From assembly GCF_003287955.1 (NCBI RefSeq), contig NZ_QMKP01000001.1, forward strand, positions 186,001-250,000: 64,000 bases of DNA, given 5' to 3'. Below, one piece after another: positions 30,111 to 38,873 of the stretch; position 1 is the first letter of the stretch; every line of letters begins with the position of its first letter. The notes below the pieces were generated by a model. It saw only the letters and a list, made by a program, of their open reading frames with translations. It was not told where the DNA came from and searched no databases. The translations under genes were made by a program, and so were the position numbers. This DNA is from Arthrobacter sp. AQ5-06 (GTDB taxonomy: Bacteria; Actinomycetota; Actinomycetes; Actinomycetales; Micrococcaceae).

Positions 30111-31857
30111 TGTCCTTTCCACCTAAGTCCCTGGTCCCCGTAGTTGTTCCGGACGTCGTGCGTGGCAGGGAAGCCATAAACACGGCCCCGGGTCCGCCCG
30201 GTGTCCCCGGCTCCAGCAAGCGGACGTCCCCGCCGCGGCGCCGGGCCAGCTTCCGGGCCAGGGCCAGGCCCAGCCCCTGCCCGCCACTGCTCCGTCCGCC
30301 GGCAGCGGCCGGAGCCACCAATACAGGGCCAGCCGCCGTCGTAAATCCTTCGGCGAAGACCGCTTCCGGATCCGTCCCGGGGGCCAGCCCGTCGCCGGAA
30401 TCGGCGACGACGATGTGCAGCGTTCCGCCGTTGTCGTGCGGTTCATCCAGCACCTCCAGCTCCACCCAGCGGTCCGGGGAGGAGCCTGCGACGGCGGCGT
30501 TCACCGCGTTATCGATCAGGTTGCCCAGTACGGTGGTTACGTCCTGCGGCTCGGTGACTTGGGCGCGAACCAGGGTTTCGGGCCCGATCCGCAGCGTGAC
30601 GCCTCGCTCATCGGCCTCCACGCCCTTGGCACCCACAAAGGCCTGAAGGTACGGGTCCTGCAACAGTTCCGCCTGGTCCACCGGGAACTTCAGCGGTCCC
30701 GTGGCGGCCAGTCCGGCCAGGTAATCGCGGGCCTGCTGGTGCTGCCCGATGCTCATCAGTCCGGCGATGGTGTGCAGCTGGTTGGCGAATTCGTGGCGCT
30801 GGGCACGCAGGGCCGTGGACATGGTGCCCACGGCGTCGAGCTGCCGGGTGAGCTGCTGGAGTTCGGTGCGGTCCCGGAGCATCATCACCCAGCCCAGGTC
30901 CTCGCTTCGATGCAGGGCCTTGCGCGCGCTGGCCACCAGGACACTGCCGCCGGCTACCAGCTCAATGGCGTCCGCCTCCACAGCGTCCGGCCGGGTCAAT
31001 GCCCTGAGCTGCTCGGGCAACGGAGCGTCGGCCCACGGCGTCCCGGAAAGGTCCGACTGCTCCAAAAGGCGCTGCGCCGCTGCGTTGAACACGCTGATCC
31101 TGCCGTCGGCCGAAACGCCGATGACGCCGTCGTCCACGCCCTGCAACACGGCCACCTGGTCGTGGACCAGCATGCTGATTTCCTCAGGCTCCAGGCCCAG
31201 CGTCAGGCGCTGGAGCCGGCGCCGCAGCAGGAATGATGCCAGCACGCCCGCGAGCAGCGCGCCTGCGGCGGTCAGCGCCACGGGTCCGATGTCGCGCGCA
31301 ACGCTTTGGCCAACGCCCTCCATGGAGTAGCCCACGCTGACCTCGCCGACGACGGTGCCAATGCCCGTGCCGGTGCCGGGCGCGTAAACAGGAACCTTGG
31401 CGCCAGCAGACGGCCCCAGCGTCCCGGTGTTCCTGGTGGTGACCTCCTGGCCGGCGAGGGCCTCGGACGGATCGGTGCTGACCTTCTCGCCCAGCCGGTC
31501 CGGATCCGGGTGCGCCAGCCGCAGGCCGGTCTCGTCGGTGATCACCACAAACAGTGCCCCGGTCCGGGTCCTGATCGCCTCGGCGGCCGCCATTAGCGGT
31601 CCGGCACGGAGCACGGCGGGCGGGGGAGTGCCCGCGCCCTCACTGATGGCCAGCACGTCAGCCTGTACCGAAGGATCGGCGGCGACGGCGCGGGCCAGCG
31701 TCAGGGCCTGGTTTTCCGCCTCGCGGCCCACACGGTCGTAGGTCAGCCAGGCGTGGACGGCGGCGCTGAGCAGCACCACCAGCAGGACCACGCCCAACTG
31801 AAGGAGGAGCGTCTGCGTGGAGAACCGCAACGGCGGTATGCGTGCCGAACGTTGCAT
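30100..31857 (-). CDS. CitA/DcuS-type sensor histidine kinase
   Basis: 585 residues from ATG 31857, which has GGGAGG close upstream on the minus strand; a longer frame to 32046 lacks such a site and crosses the divergent promoter. Membrane segments near residues 18-40 and 170-195 flank an extracytoplasmic PAS-like (PASp/CitAP) domain with ITDETGLRLAHPDPDRLG. A cytoplasmic PAS domain follows, then a SPOB-type dimerisation helix with the phospho-His in QRHEFANQLHTI. The HATPase domain has N, G1 and G2 boxes (NLIDNAVNAA, DSGDGL, GGQGLGLAL). This architecture senses external di- or tricarboxylates such as citrate. It is operonic with the regulator and divergent from a citrate transporter. Confidence 0.94.
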   Translation of the reverse strand: MQRSARIPPLRFSTQTLLLQLGVVLLVVLLSAAVHAWLTYDRVGREAENQALTLARAVAADPSVQADVLAISEGAGTPPPAVLRAGPLMAAAEAIRTRTGALFVVITDETGLRLAHPDPDRLGEKVSTDPSEALAGQEVTTRNTGTLGPSAGAKVPVYAPGTGTGIGTVVGEVSVGYSMEGVGQSVARDIGPVALTAAGALLAGVLASFLLRRRLQRLTLGLEPEEISMLVHDQVAVLQGVDDGVIGVSADGRISVFNAAAQRLLEQSDLSGTPWADAPLPEQLRALTRPDAVEADAIELVAGGSVLVASARKALHRSEDLGWVMMLRDRTELQQLTRQLDAVGTMSTALRAQRHEFANQLHTIAGLMSIGQHQQARDYLAGLAATGPLKFPVDQAELLQDPYLQAFVGAKGVEADERGVTLRIGPETLVRAQVTEPQDVTTVLGNLIDNAVNAAVAGSSPDRWVELEVLDEPHDNGGTLHIVVADSGDGLAPGTDPEAVFAEGFTTAAGPVLVAPAAAGGRSSGGQGLGLALARKLARRRGGDVRLLEPGTPGGPGAVFMASLPRTTSGTTTGTRDLGGKDNDA

Positions 31858-32021
31858 GGTCCTCCCTTCTTCAGGCCTGGGTGTGAGCACAATGCGCAAA
31901 ATGCTCCGAATAAGCAGTATGCCAATCAATTGAGCCAAAGGCACCGCCGTGACCTCCGCCACCCTAATGTCTGTAGCACGCGTCACGCCGTTGTGGCGCT
32001 GTTCACACGAAGGAGCCGGCC
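31858..32021. promoter_or_regulatory. Divergent control region, sensor kinase / citrate transporter
   Basis: This 164-bp gap separates two divergent starts. It holds an imperfect 22-bp palindrome at 31885-31906 with outer arms GAGCA/TGCTC around an AT-richer centre, a candidate site for the CitB-like regulator. The right end carries the GAAGGAG ribosome site of the transporter. Promoter boxes cannot be assigned with confidence. Confidence 0.4.
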
Positions 32022-33494
32022 GTGCTGGTATTACTTGGATTCGCAATGATCGCGGTATTCATGGTGCTGATCATGACGAAGAAGTTGACGCCGGTGCTGG
32101 CGCTGATCATCGTCCCTACCGTTTTTGGCCTTTTTGCAGGCGCCGGACTTGGCATCGGGGACATGGTCCTGGAATCGATGAAGTCCATGACGTCCACCGC
32201 GGCCCTGCTGATGTTCGCCATCATCTACTTCGGCCTGATGATCGACGTGGGGCTGTTCGACCCGCTGGTGAAGTTCATCCTCCGCAAGCTCGGTAATGAC
32301 CCCGCCAAGGTGGTGCTCGGCACCGCCATCCTCGCCGCGGCCGTATCAATGGACGGCGACGGCTCCACCACCTTCATCCTCACCACCGCGGCCATGCTGC
32401 CCGTGTACCTGCGTCTGAGGCTGAGCCCCGTGGTCCTCACCTGCGTGGCCGGCCTGGCCAACGGCACCATGAACATCCTTCCGTGGGGCGGCCCCACCGC
32501 CCGTGCCGCCACTGCCCTGAAGCTCGACGTCAACGACGTTTTTGTCCCCATGATCCCCTCCCTCATCGCCGGCCTCGTGGTGGTCTTCGCCTTCGCCTGG
32601 CTGCTGGGCCTGCAGGAACGCAACCGCCTCCGCGCCGCCGCTCCGGAAATCTGGGAAATGCCGTCTACGGCAGAGCCGTTCACCGCTGAAGCTTTCGACG
32701 GCGGTGCTGCCGCTCCGTCCGCCGGTACCGGCCGCAATGGGTCACGAAGTCCCGGGACCGGAACCCCCGCCGTCGGCGGTTCATCAGTCGCCGTCCTGGA
32801 ACGGACCGAGATGCCGGTCGATGACCGGGACTCCGCGATGGCTGACACTGCGCTTGACCCCAACCGCTCCACGCTCCGCCCCAAGCTGCTCTGGTTCAAC
32901 CTGGGCCTGACCATTGCCGTGATGGTGATGCTCGTGGCCGACCTTGTGCCCCTGCCGTTCGTGTTCATGGTCGGTTCCGCCATCGCCTTGGTGGTGAACT
33001 TCCCCAGGGTCAAGGAGCAGGGCGCGCAGCTGATCGCCCACGCCCCGTCCATCGTGGCCGTGGTGAGCATGGTGATGGCTGCTGCCGTGCTGACCGGTGT
33101 CCTCAAGGGCACCGGAATGGTGGAGGCCATGTCCGCGTGGCTGGTCCAGATCATCCCCTCCGACATGGGGCCGTCCATGGCCGTCATCACCGGCGTGCTC
33201 AGCATCCCCATGACGTTCTTCATGAGCAACGACGCCTTCTACTTCGGTGTACTCCCCGTCCTCAGCGAGACCGCCGGGCACTACGGAATCAGCGCCGCCG
33301 AAATGGCACGCGCCTCCATCACCGGTCAGCCCTTCCACCTGCAGAGCCCGCTGGTCCCGGCCATCCTGCTCCTGGTCTCGCTGGCCAAAGTGGACCTCGG
33401 CGACCACCACAAAAAGGTCCTGTGGCGCACGGCGGTAATTTCCCTCGTAATGCTTGGTGTGGGAATGCTGACTGGAGCCATCGGTATCGGTTAG
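32022..33494 (+). CDS. CitMHS-family citrate/proton (metal) symporter
   Basis: 490 residues, start GTG 32022 with GAAGGAG 7 bases upstream. About twelve membrane helices in two halves are separated by a roughly 100-residue hydrophilic, Gly/Ala/Pro-rich cytoplasmic loop (about 205-285). Features of the CitMHS family include VSMDGDGSTTFILTTAAMLP, ANGTMNILPWGGPTARAA and, in the second half, FFMSNDAFYFGVLPVL and ITGQPFHLQSPLVPA. Such carriers take up citrate complexed with a divalent metal together with protons. Control by the neighbouring CitA/CitB-like pair is expected. A palindromic element follows the gene at 33544-33583. Confidence 0.93.
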   Translation: MLVLLGFAMIAVFMVLIMTKKLTPVLALIIVPTVFGLFAGAGLGIGDMVLESMKSMTSTAALLMFAIIYFGLMIDVGLFDPLVKFILRKLGNDPAKVVLGTAILAAAVSMDGDGSTTFILTTAAMLPVYLRLRLSPVVLTCVAGLANGTMNILPWGGPTARAATALKLDVNDVFVPMIPSLIAGLVVVFAFAWLLGLQERNRLRAAAPEIWEMPSTAEPFTAEAFDGGAAAPSAGTGRNGSRSPGTGTPAVGGSSVAVLERTEMPVDDRDSAMADTALDPNRSTLRPKLLWFNLGLTIAVMVMLVADLVPLPFVFMVGSAIALVVNFPRVKEQGAQLIAHAPSIVAVVSMVMAAAVLTGVLKGTGMVEAMSAWLVQIIPSDMGPSMAVITGVLSIPMTFFMSNDAFYFGVLPVLSETAGHYGISAAEMARASITGQPFHLQSPLVPAILLLVSLAKVDLGDHHKKVLWRTAVISLVMLGVGMLTGAIGIG

Positions 33495-33543
33495 TCTTGA
33501 GCTGCTTGTGGCTGGCCCTCGTGGCCGGGACCGCGGCACTGAC

Positions 33544-33583
33544 GTGCCCGTCTGACACCCGCTGGGGGTTGTCAGACGGGCAC
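33544..33583 (+). terminator. Inverted repeat after the citrate transporter
   Basis: GTGCCCGTCTGACA (33544-33557) pairs perfectly with TGTCAGACGGGCAC (33570-33583) around a 12-base loop that has its own CCC/GGG pairing. It lies 50 bp past the transporter stop and 56 bp before gatC. It probably terminates transporter transcription, although no T-tract follows. GCACTGACGT flanks it as a direct repeat on both sides (from 33537 and 33580). Confidence 0.6.
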
Positions 33584-33638
33584 TGACGTTCCCCACTAGA
33601 CTGGTTCGGAAAACAATCCGAACTTGCAGGGGAGATCC

Positions 33639-33935
33639 ATGGCTGCGATCAACCGTGACGACGTTGCGCATCTCGCGCAGCTCGCTCACATCGAGATGAG
33701 TGCTGAAGAGCTGGACAGGATGGCCGGCGAACTCGCCGTCATCGTTGATTCAGTGAAGTCCGTGAGTGAAGCCGCCGGTGACGACGTCCCGGCAACCTCC
33801 CATCCGATCCCGCTGACGAATGTGTTCCGCGAGGATGTTGTGGGCCACACCTTCACCGCGGAGCAGGCACTCTCGGGAGCTCCGGATTCCGATGAGAACC
33901 GTTTCAAGGTCCCGGCAATCCTGGATGAGGCATAA
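33639..33935 (+). CDS. gatC: Asp-tRNA(Asn)/Glu-tRNA(Gln) amidotransferase subunit GatC
   Basis: 98 residues, start ATG 33639 with GGGGAGATCC upstream. GatC is the small subunit that ties GatA to GatB. The family pattern is clear: [22 protein letters not shown] at the N-terminus and LREDVV-like [10 protein letters not shown] near the C-terminus, ending in [10 protein letters not shown]. It is the first gene of the gatCAB operon, with gatA two bases downstream. Together they amidate Glu-tRNA(Gln), and where needed Asp-tRNA(Asn), in bacteria without the matching synthetase. Confidence 0.97.
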   Translation: MAAINRDDVAHLAQLAHIEMSAEELDRMAGELAVIVDSVKSVSEAAGDDVPATSHPIPLTNVFREDVVGHTFTAEQALSGAPDSDENRFKVPAILDEA

Positions 33936-33937
33936 CC

Positions 33938-35497
33938 ATGACTGACACCAACGAACTCATCCGCCTGTCCGCCGCGCAGCTGGCCGGCATGCTGGCCGCC
34001 GGCGAGGTCACCTCCGTCGAGGTCACGCAGGCTTACCTGGACCGGATCGCCGCTGTCGACGGCGGCGAACGCGGCGTGAACGCGTTCCTGCACGTCAACA
34101 CCGAGGAAGCGCTCGCGGTGGCCGCCGAGGTGGACGCCATCCGTGCCGCCGGCGGTGCCGCGGCCGAGGAACTGCATGAACTCGCGGGCGTGCCGATCGC
34201 GGTCAAGGACCTCATTGTCACCATCGGCCAGCCCACCACGGCAGGCTCCAAGATCCTCGAGGGCTGGCACAGCCCCTACGACGCCACCGTGGTCAAGCGC
34301 CTCCGTGCCGCCAAAATGCCGATCCTGGGCAAGACCAACCTGGACGAATTCGCCATGGGTTCCTCCACCGAGCACTCCGCGTACGGCCCCACCCGCAACC
34401 CGTGGGACCTGGACCGGATCCCGGGCGGTTCCGGCGGCGGTTCCGCTGCGGCCGTTGCTGCTTTCGAGGCCCCGCTGGCCCTCGGCACGGACACCGGCGG
34501 ATCCATCCGCCAGCCCGGCGCCGTCACCGGCACTGTGGGAGTCAAGCCCACCTACGGCGGTGTTTCCCGTTACGGTGCCATCGCCATGGCTTCCTCGCTG
34601 GACCAGATCGGCCCGGTTTCCCGAACCGTCCTGGACTCGGCGCTGCTGCACCAGGTCATCGGCGGGCATGATCCGCACGATTCCACCTCGCTGCAGGACC
34701 CGCTCGAGGACCTCGCCGCCGCCGCCCGGATCGGCAACGTCGACGGCATGCGGATCGGCATCATCAAGGAACTCCACGGCGAGGGGTACCAGGCCGGCGT
34801 CGAGAACCGCTTCAACGAATCCCTGGAGCTCCTCAAGCAGGCCGGTGCGGAAATCGTTGAGGTGTCCTGCCCCAACTTCCAGTACGCCCTCGGAGCCTAC
34901 TATCTGATCATGCCGTCGGAGGCCTCCTCCAACCTGGCAAAGTTCGACGGCGTCCGGTACGGCCTGCGGGTCCTCCCCGAGAACGGACCTATGACGATCG
35001 AACGCGTCATGGGTGCCACCCGCGCCGCCGGCTTCGGCGACGAAGTCAAGCGCCGCATCATCCTTGGTACCTACGCACTGAGCGCCGGCTACTACGACGC
35101 CTACTACGGTTCGGCCCAGAAGGTGCGCACCCTGGTCCAGCGTGACTTCGAGGCCGCGTTCGCGCAGGCCGACGTCCTGATCTCTCCCACGGCGCCCACC
35201 ACGGCGTTCAAGCTCGGGGAGAAACTGAATGATCCGCTGGCGATGTACCTCAACGACGTTGCCACCATCCCCGCAAACCTGGCAGGAGTGCCCGGGCTGA
35301 CCCTGCCCGGTGGCCTGGCTGACGAAGACGGCCTTCCCGTCGGCATCCAGCTGCTGGCTCCGGCCCGCGAGGATGCCCGGCTCTACCGGGTAGGTGCTGT
35401 CCTGGAATCCCTGCTTGAGGCACAGTGGGGCGGCCCGCTCCTGGACCGTGCGCCGTCGTTGGTCGAGACCCTTGTTGACGCCAAGGAGGCAAAATAA
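33938..35497 (+). CDS. gatA: Asp-tRNA(Asn)/Glu-tRNA(Gln) amidotransferase subunit GatA
   Basis: 519 residues, an amidase-signature enzyme that releases ammonia from glutamine for the GatB reaction. The Ser-cisSer-Lys catalytic set can be traced: Lys in [10 protein letters not shown], the Gly/Ser-rich loop [14 protein letters not shown], and the nucleophile loop [10 protein letters not shown]. Length is slightly above the typical 480-500 residues. The start is ATG 33938 immediately after gatC; the stop TAA at 35495-35497 shares one base with the gatB ATG, a tight coupling that suits a stoichiometric complex. Confidence 0.98.
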   Translation: MTDTNELIRLSAAQLAGMLAAGEVTSVEVTQAYLDRIAAVDGGERGVNAFLHVNTEEALAVAAEVDAIRAAGGAAAEELHELAGVPIAVKDLIVTIGQPTTAGSKILEGWHSPYDATVVKRLRAAKMPILGKTNLDEFAMGSSTEHSAYGPTRNPWDLDRIPGGSGGGSAAAVAAFEAPLALGTDTGGSIRQPGAVTGTVGVKPTYGGVSRYGAIAMASSLDQIGPVSRTVLDSALLHQVIGGHDPHDSTSLQDPLEDLAAAARIGNVDGMRIGIIKELHGEGYQAGVENRFNESLELLKQAGAEIVEVSCPNFQYALGAYYLIMPSEASSNLAKFDGVRYGLRVLPENGPMTIERVMGATRAAGFGDEVKRRIILGTYALSAGYYDAYYGSAQKVRTLVQRDFEAAFAQADVLISPTAPTTAFKLGEKLNDPLAMYLNDVATIPANLAGVPGLTLPGGLADEDGLPVGIQLLAPAREDARLYRVGAVLESLLEAQWGGPLLDRAPSLVETLVDAKEAK

Positions 35498-37005
35498 TGA
35501 GCACTGACGCAACCCTGAGCTTCGAAGAGGCCATGGAGAAGTACGATCCCGTCCTGGGATTCGAGGTCCATGTGGAACTCAACACCAAGACCAAGATGTT
35601 CTCCTCGGCACCGAACGTCTTCGGCGACGAGCCGAACACCAACGTCAACGAGGTGGACCTGGGCATGCCCGGCGTGCTGCCCGTGGTCAACAGGATCGCG
35701 ATCGAGTCCTCGATCAAGATCGGGCTTGCCCTGAACTGCAAGATCGCCGAATCCTGCACGTTCGCCCGGAAGCAGTACTTCTATCCGGACACTCCCAAGA
35801 ACTTCCAGACGTCACAGTACGAGGACCCGATCGCCTACGACGGCTATCTGGACATCGAACTCTCGGACGGGACCATCTTCCGCGTGGAGATCGAGCGCGC
35901 CCACATGGAAGAGGACGCCGGCAAGCTGACCCACATGGGCGGGGCGTCAGGCCGCATCCAGGGTGCCGACTTCTCGCTGGTGGACTACAACCGCTCCGGC
36001 GTTCCGCTGGTGGAGATTGTCACCAAGCCCATCGAGGGTGCAGGTTCCCGTGCCCCGGAGCTGGCCAAGGCCTACGTGGCCGCCGTCCGGGAGATCGTCA
36101 AGAACCTTGGTGTCTCGGACGCCAAGATGGAACGCGGCAATGTGCGCTGCGACGCGAACGTGTCGCTGCGCCCGCACGGCCGCGAACGCTTCGGCATCCG
36201 TTCCGAAACGAAAAACGTCAACTCGCTGCGCGCCGTCGAACACGCCGTCCGCTACGAGATCCAGCGGCACGCAGCCGTCCTGGACGCCGGGAACCCGGTC
36301 ATCCAGGAAACGCGCCACTGGCACGAGGACACGCGCACCACCACCTCGGGCCGTCCTAAGTCGGACGCCGATGACTACCGCTACTTCCCGGAGCCGGATC
36401 TGGTTCCGATCGTTGCGTCGCGCGAATGGGTGGAGGAGCTCCGCGCCACGCTGCCCGAGCCGCCGGCGGCTCGCCGCAAGCGGCTGCAGGCTGACTGGGG
36501 CTACTCGGACCTGGAATTCCGCGACGTCGTCAACGCCGGCGTTATGGATGAGGTCGAAGAGACTATCGCCGCAGGTGCCTCTGCCTCTGTCGCCCGTAAG
36601 TGGTGGATGGGCGAGATCGTTGGCCGTGCCAAAAACGCCGACGTCGATCCCGGCCAGCTGGGCGTCCAGCCTGCCACTATCGTGGAGTTGAACCAGCTGG
36701 TGGAGGACGGAAAGATCAACAACAAGATGGCCACCGAGGTCCTGGACGGCGTGCTCGCCGGCGAAGGCACCCCGGCGGAGATCGTGGAGAAGCGCGGCCT
36801 CGCCGTGGTGTCTGACGACGGCCCTCTCATGGAAGCCATCGACGCCGCACTCGATGCACAGCCCGACGTCGCGGACAAGATCCGCGGCGGCAAGGTCCAG
36901 GCGATCGGCGCGATCGTCGGAGGCGTTATGAAGGCCACCCGCGGGCAGGCCGACGCCGGCCGCGTCCGCGAGCTTATCCTGGCGAAGCTCGGCGTCGAGG
37001 GCTGA
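35497..37005 (+). CDS. gatB: Asp-tRNA(Asn)/Glu-tRNA(Gln) amidotransferase subunit GatB
   Basis: 502 residues, the tRNA-binding and kinase subunit that activates the Glu (or Asp) side chain on the tRNA before amidation. The family signature GFEVHVELNTKTKMFSSAPN opens the protein, followed by the cradle domain (LGMPGVLPVVN, ARKQYFYPDTPKNFQ) and RGNVRCDANVSLR. The C-terminal helical YqeY-like tail holds IVEKRGLAVVSDDG and KATRGQADAGRVRELI. It is the last gene of gatCAB. A 203-bp gap with an inverted repeat follows. Confidence 0.98.
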   Translation: MSTDATLSFEEAMEKYDPVLGFEVHVELNTKTKMFSSAPNVFGDEPNTNVNEVDLGMPGVLPVVNRIAIESSIKIGLALNCKIAESCTFARKQYFYPDTPKNFQTSQYEDPIAYDGYLDIELSDGTIFRVEIERAHMEEDAGKLTHMGGASGRIQGADFSLVDYNRSGVPLVEIVTKPIEGAGSRAPELAKAYVAAVREIVKNLGVSDAKMERGNVRCDANVSLRPHGRERFGIRSETKNVNSLRAVEHAVRYEIQRHAAVLDAGNPVIQETRHWHEDTRTTTSGRPKSDADDYRYFPEPDLVPIVASREWVEELRATLPEPPAARRKRLQADWGYSDLEFRDVVNAGVMDEVEETIAAGASASVARKWWMGEIVGRAKNADVDPGQLGVQPATIVELNQLVEDGKINNKMATEVLDGVLAGEGTPAEIVEKRGLAVVSDDGPLMEAIDAALDAQPDVADKIRGGKVQAIGAIVGGVMKATRGQADAGRVRELILAKLGVEG

Positions 37006-37034
37006 GTCGCAGGCTAAGCCACCTGTTTTAACCC

Positions 37035-37094
37035 AACTGGGTTGCAGTTAATGTTGTTATGCGCGCTCACGACGACACGTACTGCGACCCAGTT
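37035..37094. repeat. Imperfect 23-bp inverted repeat with 14-base loop
   Basis: The arms at 37035-37057 and 37072-37094 match at 18 of 23 positions (left AACTGGGTTGCAGTTAATG..., right ending GCGACCCAGTT). The 14-base loop begins TATGCG. Arm core (GCAGT), inner arm end (GT[CT]GT) and loop length are those of the perfect palindrome at 24686-24739. It lies in the gatB-37209 gap; I see no gene or clear promoter in the rest of that gap. Confidence 0.7.
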
Positions 37095-37208
37095 TGGCTT
37101 TAAGTACTCACTTCCCGCCGCAAACTACGCGTGTTCAGCGGGGCTTGCCGGATCTAGACTGAAGATCCAGGGCGCCGGAGCCCTGCCGGTGCCGTGGGAG
37201 GAATGGCC

Positions 37209-37820
37209 ATGTCGGTCCAAGAACCGTTGAGATTCCGCAAAGTCCTGCTGGCCTGGGTTGTGGCGCTGGCGCTGACGGGCACGGGTGTCGCCATCGCCTG
37301 GTCCGCCACGGACACGCCGTCCCCGTCGCCGTCCGCATCCGGAAAGGCCAACGGGCAGGACAAGGCCAAGCCCGACAAGGCCCAGCGCCCGCAGCACCTG
37401 CACAGTGAAAGCGTGGTGAAGAAGGCGGACGGGACGTTCGAAACCTTGCTGACCCAGCAGGGCACCGTGGACGCCGTCAGCGAAACCTCGGTCACCGTCA
37501 AGAGTGAGGACGGCTTCACCCAGGCCTACGCCGTCAACGCGGAGACCAGGATCATCAAGTTCCCTGCCCCGGCCGCGGACGGTTCGCCGGCAACGGGCGA
37601 CGACGGCAAACGGCTGAAGCGGTCAGAGGTCACCATCGCCGAAATCGCCACGGGCGAGGCCGTCAGGGTCTCCGGCGTAAAGAGCGGCAACAACGCCACC
37701 GCCTGGCAGATCGTGGAAGGCGCCGGCACGGGTCCGGGCCTTGGCCTCGGGAAAGGCCTGGGGAAGGGACACAGCCACGGGCTGGGCAAGGACCACGCCA
37801 AGCGGCTTTCCCCCAAGTAG
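37209..37820 (+). CDS. Small secreted or membrane-anchored protein, function unknown
   Basis: 203 residues. ATG 37209 is preferred because GGGAGGA lies 6 bases upstream; a GTG at 37194 is in frame. An N-terminal hydrophobic segment (about 12-31, LLAWVVALALTGTGVAIAW) is either a signal anchor or an uncleaved signal. A Ser/Pro and Lys-rich linker follows, then a roughly 100-residue compact domain (ETLLTQQGTVDAVSETSVTVKSEDG) with the look of the small beta-barrel domain often labelled DUF5666. The tail is Gly/Lys/His-rich (LGLGKGLGKGHSHGLGKDHAK) and could bind metal. It is convergent with the LysR gene, 6 bp apart. No function can be assigned. Confidence 0.85.
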   Translation: MSVQEPLRFRKVLLAWVVALALTGTGVAIAWSATDTPSPSPSASGKANGQDKAKPDKAQRPQHLHSESVVKKADGTFETLLTQQGTVDAVSETSVTVKSEDGFTQAYAVNAETRIIKFPAPAADGSPATGDDGKRLKRSEVTIAEIATGEAVRVSGVKSGNNATAWQIVEGAGTGPGLGLGKGLGKGHSHGLGKDHAKRLSPK

Positions 37821-37826
37821 CCCCAC

Positions 37827-38738
37827 CTAGCCCTGTTCCACCAGCCCGGTCATGATCGCTTGCAGTGCCTCGCACACAATCATCACCGAGCGGCGCTTCA
37901 GGTTCTCCGGGCGGGCCAGGATGTCGATCCGCCGCCGGGTGCTGATGCCCTCGAGGGGCCGCAGCACAATGCCCGGGTTGAGCACGGGCCGCGCCGTATG
38001 CCGCGGCAGCAGGCCCACCACCCCGCCCGCCGCGACCAGCGCGGCCACGGTGGAGTAGTCGTTGATCCGGTGGACGATGTTCAGTTCCTTGCTGGAGACG
38101 GCCGCGACGGCGGAGAGTACGTCCGCGGGGGAGTAGCCGGTGTGGCTGGTCACCCACGGTTCGCCCACTACGTCGGCGGCGGTGACCGTGTCCCGGTCCG
38201 CCAGGGGATGTCCGGCCGGCAAGGCAACATCCAGCGGTTCATGCGCCAGCGGAATGACCGCCACACGCTCCTCCGGCCAGCGCGGGCTATGATCCATCCG
38301 GTGCGCCAGCACCAGGTCGTACCGCGCCGTCAGCGCCGGGAAGTCCTGCTGCGCCACGTCCTCGTCGGAAAGCTGGATCCGCGGCTGGCCGGGCGCGTCC
38401 AGCATGCGCGCAAGCGGCGCGAACAGTGCCTGCCCCGCGCTGTGGAAGCCGCTGATGGTCACGGGGCCAACGGGCGAGCCGTGATAGGCGCCGATCGCCG
38501 TCCGGGCGTCCGCCATGGCACTGACGACGGCGGCACCTGCGTCGGCGAGCACCTGGCCGGCCTCGGTCAGCACCAGGTTGCGGCCCTCTTTCCGGGTCAG
38601 CGGAACGTCGACGTTACGCTGCAGCAGTGCCAGTTGCTGGGACACTGCGGAGGGCGTGACCATCAGCGTCTCCGCCACCGCCTTCACGCTGCCCAGGGCC
38701 CCCAGTTCGCGGAGGATTTCCAGCTGATGAATTTCCAT
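37827..38738 (-). CDS. LysR-family transcriptional regulator
   Basis: 303 residues, standard LysR length. The N-terminal winged helix-turn-helix is HQLEILRELGALGSVKAVAETLMVTPSAVSQQLALLQ; the rest is the periplasmic-binding-protein-like effector domain. The start is ATG 38738. It is divergent from tdh-kbl with a 135-bp shared region that contains an inverted repeat, so it most likely controls threonine catabolism and itself. The co-inducer is unknown; threonine or glycine are natural candidates. Confidence 0.93.
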   Translation of the reverse strand: MEIHQLEILRELGALGSVKAVAETLMVTPSAVSQQLALLQRNVDVPLTRKEGRNLVLTEAGQVLADAGAAVVSAMADARTAIGAYHGSPVGPVTISGFHSAGQALFAPLARMLDAPGQPRIQLSDEDVAQQDFPALTARYDLVLAHRMDHSPRWPEERVAVIPLAHEPLDVALPAGHPLADRDTVTAADVVGEPWVTSHTGYSPADVLSAVAAVSSKELNIVHRINDYSTVAALVAAGGVVGLLPRHTARPVLNPGIVLRPLEGISTRRRIDILARPENLKRRSVMIVCEALQAIMTGLVEQG

Positions 38739-38751
38739 CCGTCCAGTCTAT

Positions 38752-38803
38752 GCATTAGCGATCACTTCATCGTCGATTGAGTGAATACTGCTTGTGCTAA
38801 TGC
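38752..38803. promoter_or_regulatory. Candidate LysR operator between the regulator and tdh
   Basis: GCATTAGC (38752-38759) and GCTAATGC (38796-38803) are perfect complements separated by 36 bp. A weaker inner pair, TCACTTCA and TGAGTGA (38762-38769 and 38778-38784), lies between them. The element sits in the divergent region where a LysR regulator would bind. Assignment rests on position and symmetry only. Confidence 0.45.
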
Positions 38804-38873
38804 TTCGAAATGGCTCTAATGAAGGGAGACCACACCCGCAGGCCGCGGGTCGCTGCCAACAGTCAGGAAGCCA

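Noticed and set aside
33686..35512. 608-codon open frame on the minus strand over gatC-gatA
   Set aside because: It is the complement of well-conserved gatA and gatC; the translation is low in complexity and matches no family. High GC creates such shadow frames.
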